Below, one piece after another: positions 31,000 through 34,870 of a stretch of DNA of 34,870 nucleotides; position 1 is the first letter of the stretch, and every line of letters starts with the position of its first letter. The stretch is taken from positions 1 through 34,870 of the forward strand of contig NZ_VIDQ01000077.1 of assembly GCF_009760915.1 (NCBI RefSeq). The letters are read 5' to 3'. This stretch comes from Azohydromonas aeria (lineage in GTDB: Bacteria > Pseudomonadota > Gammaproteobacteria > Burkholderiales > Burkholderiaceae_C). The notes under the pieces were generated by a model. It ran no database searches and was not told the origin of the DNA. It saw only the letters and a list, made by a program, of their open reading frames with translations. A program made the position numbers and the translations under genes.

Positions 31000-31527
31000 A
31001 TGAAAAGGTTTCCGCGCTCCCTCGGACTGTGCACCGGCGTGGCGGTGAGCGTAGCCGCCTGCACGCCGGCGCTGAACTGGCGCGAGGTGCGGTTGGACGG
31101 CGGCGCCGTGGCGCTGTTCCCGTGCAAGCCGCAGCACCAGACGCGCACGCTCGCGCTGGACGGCCAGCCCGTGGCGCTGACGCTTCATGCCTGCGAGGCC
31201 GCGGGGCTGCGCTTCGCGGTGGCGCGGGCCGACGTGCAGGAGCCCGCGCGCGTAGAGGCGGCGCTGGCCGCGCTGGCCGCAGCGCAGGCGCGCAACCTGC
31301 AGGCCACGCTGCCCGCAGGCGAGCCGGTGCAGGTCCCGGGCATGACGCCCAACGCGCAGGCGCGCCGCTACGCGCTCACCGGGCGGCGGCCCGACGGCTC
31401 CGGCGTGCAGGCGCAGCTGCTGCTGTTCGCGCGCGGCACGCAGGTGCTGCAGGCCACGGTGCTCGACGCGGCGCCGGACGCGCCGGCCGTGCACACCTTC
31501 ATGGAGGCGCTGCGCGCATCGGGCTGA
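31000..31527 (+). CDS. Putative lipoprotein of unknown function
   Basis: 175 residues. The N-terminus MKRFPRSLGLCTGVAVSVAAC has a basic start, a hydrophobic core and a lipobox VAAC, so it is likely lipidated at Cys21 or so and held in the outer or inner membrane. The body has LNWREVRLDGGAVALFPCKP and AGLRFAVARADVQEP and a C-terminal VHTFMEALRASG; I know of similar short unannotated proteins in Comamonadaceae but no function. It lies 41 bases upstream of the EIIA gene in the same direction. Confidence 0.75.
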   Translation: MKRFPRSLGLCTGVAVSVAACTPALNWREVRLDGGAVALFPCKPQHQTRTLALDGQPVALTLHACEAAGLRFAVARADVQEPARVEAALAALAAAQARNLQATLPAGEPVQVPGMTPNAQARRYALTGRRPDGSGVQAQLLLFARGTQVLQATVLDAAPDAPAVHTFMEALRASG

Positions 31528-31555
31528 GCGCTGCGGCGGTGCCGCGGGCGCTGCG

Positions 31556-31561
31556 TATCAT
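31556..31561 (+). promoter_or_regulatory. Possible -10 element of the EIIA gene
   Basis: TATCAT (5 of 6 to consensus) ends seven bases before the ATG at 31569. No clear -35 or ribosome site. Confidence 0.4.
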
Positions 31562-31568
31562 GCCGCCC

Positions 31569-31970
31569 ATGGCCGGACTGCTTCTCATCGCCCATGCGCC
31601 GCTGGCTTCCGCCTTGCAGGCGGTGGCCGCACATGCCTTCCCTGACTGCGGCGCGGCGTTGCAGGCGCTCGATGTTGGCCCGGACACCAGCCCCGACGAT
31701 GCCGAAGCCCGTGCCCGCGTGCTGCTGCAGCGCCTGGAGGCCCAGGAAGTGCTGGTGCTGACCGACGTGTTTGGCGCCACGCCCTGCAACGTCGCGCAGC
31801 GCCTGGCCGATGCGCCGGGCGTGCGCGTGGTCGCCGGCGTCAACGTGCCGATGCTCTGGCGCACGCTGTGCTACGCCGCCGAGCCGCTGGACGCGCTGGT
31901 GGCGCGCGCGCTGGCCGGCGCCGCGCAAGGCGTGCTGCAGCTGCCCGGGCCGTCCAACCCCGTTTCCTGA
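31569..31970 (+). CDS. PTS EIIA-Man-type regulatory protein
   Basis: 133 residues. MAGLLLIAHAPLASAL places the phosphorylated His at position 9; VLVLTDVFGATPCNVAQ and GVNVPMLWRTL are family marks. In Burkholderiales this single-domain EIIA belongs to a regulatory phosphotransferase system without a sugar permease. An in-frame ATG at 31560 overlaps the -10-like TATCAT; the one at 31569 matches the family N-terminus better. The HPr gene begins nine bases after its stop. Confidence 0.9.
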   Translation: MAGLLLIAHAPLASALQAVAAHAFPDCGAALQALDVGPDTSPDDAEARARVLLQRLEAQEVLVLTDVFGATPCNVAQRLADAPGVRVVAGVNVPMLWRTLCYAAEPLDALVARALAGAAQGVLQLPGPSNPVS

Positions 31971-31979
31971 CCGCGTCCC

Positions 31980-32249
31980 ATGATTCAGACCAAGCTGACC
32001 ATCAGCAACAAGCTGGGCCTGCACGCCCGCGCCTCGGCCAAGCTCACCAAGCTGGCGGCCAGCTTCGCCTCCGAGATCTTCCTCAGCCGCAACGACCGCC
32101 GCGTCAATGCCAAGAGCATCATGGGCGTGATGATGCTGGCCGCAGGCCTGGGCGCGGAAGTCGGGCTGGAAGTCGAAGGCCCCGACGAGGAAGCCGCCGC
32201 CGCTGCGATCAAGGCGCTGGTGGACGACAAGTTCGGCGAAGGCCAGTAA
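31980..32249 (+). CDS. ptsH: HPr phosphocarrier protein
   Basis: 89 residues. The active His15 is in LGLHARASAKL and Ser46, the regulatory site, in NAKSIMGVMML, so HPr kinase control is possible. HPr shuttles phosphate from Enzyme I to EIIA proteins. It lies in one line with EIIA and ptsI; no ribosome site better than CCGCGTCCC is visible, suggesting translational coupling to the EIIA gene. Confidence 0.95.
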   Translation: MIQTKLTISNKLGLHARASAKLTKLAASFASEIFLSRNDRRVNAKSIMGVMMLAAGLGAEVGLEVEGPDEEAAAAAIKALVDDKFGEGQ

Positions 32250-32287
32250 GCCGGCAAGCCGCGCGGTCGTTTCGCCCCTGCCGAGAC

Positions 32288-32305
32288 GGCCCGGCTGTCC
32301 GGGCC
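32288..32305 (+). other. Hairpin between ptsH and ptsI
   Basis: GGCCCGG-CTGT-CCGGGCC in the 100-base gap. No T-run. It may tune ptsI expression or stabilise ptsH mRNA. Confidence 0.35.
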
Positions 32306-32349
32306 AATCCGAAGGGTTGACCCGGACATGCACTGTTAAAGTGCCCCGG

Positions 32350-34149
32350 ATGAGCATTCAGGTCTTCGGTCTGCCGGTGTCGCGTGGCGTTGCCATTGGG
32401 CGCGCGGTGCTGGTGGCTTCCAGCCGCGTGGACGTGGCGCATTATTTCGTGCCCGCGTCGCAGACACGTCGCGAGATCGAGCGCCTGCGCCGCGCGCGCG
32501 ATGCCGTCGCGGCCGAGCTCAGCGCGCTACAGCGCGACTTGCCGGCCGAAGCGCCCAGCGAGCTGTCGGCGCTGCTCGACGTGCACCTGATGCTGCTGCA
32601 CGACGAAGTCCTGGCCGAGGCCATCATGCACTGGATCCAGGAGCGCCACTACAACGCCGAGTGGGCGCTGTCGGCGCAGCTGGAAGTGGTGGCGCGCCAG
32701 TTCGACGAAATGGAAGACGAATACCTGCGCGGCCGCAAGGCCGACATGGAGCAGGTCACGGAGCGCATGCTGCGGGCGCTGTCGCGCGACGGCATGGTTG
32801 CGGTGTCGCCGGTGGCCGCGCCCGCGCGTGGGGCCGAGGGCGATGCTGCCGAGGACCCGCTGGTGCTGGTGGCCAACGACATTGCGCCGGCGGACATGCT
32901 GCAGTTCAAGCGCAGCGTCTTCACAGGTTTCGTCACCGACGTGGGCGGCAAGACCTCGCACACTGCCATCGTGGCGCGCAGCATGGACATTCCGGCCGTG
33001 GTGGGCGCGCGCGAAGCCAGCCGACTCATCCGCCAGGACGACTGGGTCGTCATCGACGGCGACTCGGGTGTCGTCATCGTCAACCCGTCGCCCATCGTGC
33101 TGGAGGAGTACCGCTTCCGGCAACGCCAGAGCGAACTCGAACGTGCTCGGCTGAACCGGCTGCGCCACACGCCGGCGCTGACGCTTGACGGCGAGAACGT
33201 GGAATTGCTGGCCAACATTGAGCTGCCCCGGGATGCGCAGGCGGCGGTGGAGGCCGGCGCCGTGGGCGTGGGGCTGTTCCGCACCGAGTTCCTGTTCATG
33301 AACCGTGGTGGCGTGCTGCCCAGTGAGGAAGAGCAGTTCGAGGCCTACCGCTCGGTGGTGCAGACCATGGCGGGACTGCCGGTGACGGTCCGCACCGTGG
33401 ACATCGGCGCCGACAAGCCGCTGGACCGGATGACGTTGCAGGAGTTGCGCCACGAGCACGCGCTGAATCCGGCGCTGGGCTTGCGGGCTATCCGCTGGAG
33501 CCTGGCCGAGCCGGCGATGTTCCGGCAGCAGATCCGCGCCATCCTGCGCGCCAGCGCCTATGGCCGCATCAAGCTGCTGCTGCCGATGGTGGTGCATCTG
33601 CGCGAGATCCGGCAGACCATGGAGATCATCACCCGGGCCAGGCAGCAGTTGCTCGACGCCGGGCATCCGATTGGCGAAGTGGAGTTGGGCGCGATGATCG
33701 AGGTGCCCGCGGCCGTGATGATGCTGCCGGCCTTCTTCCGCTACTTCGACTTTGTCTCCATCGGCACCAACGACCTGATCCAGTACACGCTGGCCATCGA
33801 CCGGGCCGACGAGCAGGTGGCCCACCTGTACGACCCCTGGCACCCGGCGGTGCTCAAGCTGATTGCCGACACCATCGCCTGCGCGCAGCGTCTGGGCAAA
33901 GGGGTGAGCGTGTGCGGGGAGATGGCGGGCGACCCGGCCTTCACGGAGTTGCTGCTGGGCATGGGGTTGCGCAGCTTCTCGATGCACCCGGCACAGGTGG
34001 CCGGCATCAAGCAGCGCGTGCTGCGCGCGGACACGCGCAAACTGCAGGGTGCCATCGAGCGCGCGCTGCAGTCAGAGGATCCGCAGACCTTCTGGAGCAC
34101 GGTGGGAGTGCGGGCCGACGATGCCGCGGAAGCCGTCGTGCACCATTGA
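32350..34149 (+). CDS. ptsI: PTS Enzyme I (phosphoenolpyruvate-protein phosphotransferase)
   Basis: 599 residues. The N-terminal domain (~1-235) contains the HPr-binding helices and the active His in GGKTSHTAIVARSMDIPAVVG; the C-terminal PEP-binding barrel has GLFRTEFLFMNR, TVRTVDIGADKP, the MIEVPAA segment, IGTNDLIQY and the catalytic Cys in VSVCGEMAGDP. It starts the phosphorelay PEP -> EI -> HPr -> EIIA. With no EIIB or EIIC nearby the pathway is likely regulatory (carbon storage and related control). An ~18-residue Ala/Glu-rich insert lies before the ANDIAPADM segment. No terminator is seen before the rRNA promoters. Confidence 0.95.
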   Translation: MSIQVFGLPVSRGVAIGRAVLVASSRVDVAHYFVPASQTRREIERLRRARDAVAAELSALQRDLPAEAPSELSALLDVHLMLLHDEVLAEAIMHWIQERHYNAEWALSAQLEVVARQFDEMEDEYLRGRKADMEQVTERMLRALSRDGMVAVSPVAAPARGAEGDAAEDPLVLVANDIAPADMLQFKRSVFTGFVTDVGGKTSHTAIVARSMDIPAVVGAREASRLIRQDDWVVIDGDSGVVIVNPSPIVLEEYRFRQRQSELERARLNRLRHTPALTLDGENVELLANIELPRDAQAAVEAGAVGVGLFRTEFLFMNRGGVLPSEEEQFEAYRSVVQTMAGLPVTVRTVDIGADKPLDRMTLQELRHEHALNPALGLRAIRWSLAEPAMFRQQIRAILRASAYGRIKLLLPMVVHLREIRQTMEIITRARQQLLDAGHPIGEVELGAMIEVPAAVMMLPAFFRYFDFVSIGTNDLIQYTLAIDRADEQVAHLYDPWHPAVLKLIADTIACAQRLGKGVSVCGEMAGDPAFTELLLGMGLRSFSMHPAQVAGIKQRVLRADTRKLQGAIERALQSEDPQTFWSTVGVRADDAAEAVVHH

Positions 34150-34211
34150 GTCGACCAGCCGCTGCCGGCATCAAGCCGCAGGATTGTTTTCAACGTCTCC
34201 CACACCGTGTG

Positions 34212-34259
34212 TTGACGGTGCTTCAAGATAAATGCCATAATCTGCGGCTTCGCTGATCG
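34212..34259 (+). promoter_or_regulatory. rRNA promoter P1
   Basis: TTGACG (34212-34217), 18-base spacer, CATAAT (34236-34241), GC-rich discriminator and the conserved start GGCTTCGCTGATCG (34246-34259). Confidence 0.8.
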
Positions 34260-34312
34260 CAGCGGCGCTTGAGGAACGAGGCTTAAATGCCGGCGATTCA
34301 CGAGCAGCCAAG

Positions 34313-34332
34313 CCAAGGTTGAAAAGCCTTGG
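34313..34332 (+). other. Hairpin between rRNA promoters P1 and P2
   Basis: CCAAGG-TTGAAAAG-CCTTGG in the P1 transcript; a diverged copy of the sequence (GGAAAAGCCTGAG) precedes P3 and no longer forms the stem. Confidence 0.4.
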
Positions 34333-34365
34333 AATGCGGTTCAGCAAAGTAAATGCCGCAAAGTA

Positions 34366-34413
34366 TTGACGAAGTTCCAAAAACGATGTCATAATCTCTG
34401 GCTTCGCTGATCG
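34366..34413 (+). promoter_or_regulatory. rRNA promoter P2
   Basis: TTGACG (34366-34371), 18-base spacer, CATAAT (34390-34395), and GGCTTCGCTGATCG at 34400-34413. Confidence 0.8.
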
Positions 34414-34516
34414 ACGGCGATGCTTGGTGAGTTGGGGTGCTGGTGGCGCGATGCGCAGCTGGCGTGACAAGCCAAGCGACGAGGTTGATTGGCAGAAGAT
34501 GGAAAAGCCTGAGCGT

Positions 34517-34563
34517 TTGACAAGGTTTTTAAGACGTGTCAGAATAGCAGGCTTCGCTGATCG
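34517..34563 (+). promoter_or_regulatory. rRNA promoter P3
   Basis: TTGACA (34517-34522, perfect -35), 17-base spacer, CAGAAT (34540-34545), and GGCTTCGCTGATCG at 34550-34563. Confidence 0.8.
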
Positions 34564-34577
34564 AAACAGCGAGACGC

Positions 34578-34624
34578 GCAGCAGGTTGCTGCAGCGGGTC
34601 GAAACAAGGTTCGATGCTCTTTAA
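34578..34624 (+). promoter_or_regulatory. rRNA leader antitermination site (boxB-like hairpin and boxA)
   Basis: GCAGCA-GGT-TGCTGC hairpin (34578-34592), then boxA TGCTCTTTAA at 34615-34624. boxA loads NusB/S10 so that RNA polymerase reads through the rRNA operon. Confidence 0.8.
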
Positions 34625-34647
34625 AAACATACAGCCGATAAGCGTGG

Positions 34648-34734
34648 GCGTTCGAGGCGTTGGGTGAGGTGCCTGACACATGGGGACTTTCGGGGATGCC
34701 TGGAGTTCCCGGGGCCTTTACTGGTCTCGAACGC
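34648..34734 (+). other. Long-range stem in the 16S leader
   Basis: GCGTTCGAG (34648-34656) is the exact complement of CTCGAACGC (34726-34734), enclosing about 70 bases with smaller hairpins. It probably organises the leader for processing and 16S folding. Confidence 0.5.
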
Positions 34735-34806
34735 TCTGAGAAATTGATTGAGAGAGAGCTTTGCTTCTCTTGTCGATTTCCTTTGAGCAGTGATTTTTTC
34801 AAGATC

Positions 34807-34870
34807 GAACTGAAGAGTTTGATCCTGGCTCAGATTGAACGCTGGCGGCATGCCTTACACATGCAAGTCG
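34807..34870 (+). rRNA. rrs: 16S ribosomal RNA (5' end, cut by window edge)
   Basis: The universal 27F-type sequence AGAGTTTGATCCTGGCTCAG is at about 34814-34833, followed by ATTGAACGCTGGCGGCATGC and CTTACACATGCAAGTCG, a Betaproteobacteria-like start. Position 1 is set by alignment with E. coli numbering and may be off by a few bases. Only about 64 bases are in view. Confidence 0.97.

Noticed and set aside
32317..32342. TTGACC...TTAAAG as a ptsI promoter
   Set aside because: The spacer is only 13-14 bases, too short for a standard sigma-70 promoter.

Overview
The window is a stretch of very GC-rich (roughly 70%) chromosome from a betaproteobacterium, most likely order Burkholderiales and probably Comamonadaceae-like. 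The evidence is the 5' end of a 16S rRNA gene at the right edge with a Betaproteobacteria-type first variable stretch, the EIIA-Man/HPr/Enzyme I cluster, the ybeD-lipB-lipA neighbourhood and the general style of the proteins. I see no CRISPR array, tRNA, prophage or insertion sequence. This is mostly ordinary core chromosome with a few accessory genes.

Layout. 1-5265: the end of a PAS/GGDEF/EAL signalling protein, cyclopropane fatty acid synthase with a DUF1840 gene, a YbhB-like protein, a histidine phosphatase that appears to start at CTG, and a lone type IV pilin-like gene. 5266-11254: a hairpin-rich intergenic region followed by an IclR regulator fused by overlap to a branched-chain-amino-acid-type ABC importer (livG, livF, binding protein, livH, livM). 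11367-16764: a small unknown protein, ruvB and ruvA on the minus strand separated by a copper chaperone on the plus strand, and a minus-strand two-component system. 16871-18304: phoH-like and ybeY. 18339-22460: corA and hemB on the minus strand, hemJ and a VanZ-family gene on the plus strand, with a possible small RNA between hemB and hemJ. 22517-25680: a ferredoxin, a hydrolase, a D-Ala-D-Ala carboxypeptidase and a D-amino acid aminotransferase. 25775-30263: ybeD, lipB and lipA, interrupted by a minus-strand DUF4331/Sel1-repeat pair. 30369-34149: a TlpA-like protein, a lipoprotein and the regulatory phosphotransferase genes. 34150-34870: a ribosomal RNA promoter and leader region with three tandem promoters, boxB/boxA-like antitermination signals and the first bases of 16S rRNA.

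Functional links. hemB and hemJ face away from each other and both serve heme synthesis. dacA and dat are neighbours that both deal with D-amino acids and peptidoglycan. lipB and lipA overlap and make the lipoyl cofactor. EIIA-Man, HPr and Enzyme I form a phosphorelay with no sugar permease in view. RuvA and RuvB form one Holliday-junction machine although their genes are split.

The best leads are: a perfect LexA-type box lying exactly over the ruvB start codon; a repeated arrangement in which a -10-like hexamer ends 6-8 bases before an ATG (ruvB, hemJ, lipB, ferredoxin, EIIA, a lipoprotein and the sensor kinase), suggesting many leaderless transcripts; the triplicated rRNA promoter with a conserved 14-base start; an orphan intrinsic terminator between hemB and hemJ; and a LivF ATPase whose Walker A lysine is arginine. 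I did not find a clearly new multi-gene system; the nearest candidate is the DUF4331/Sel1 pair.
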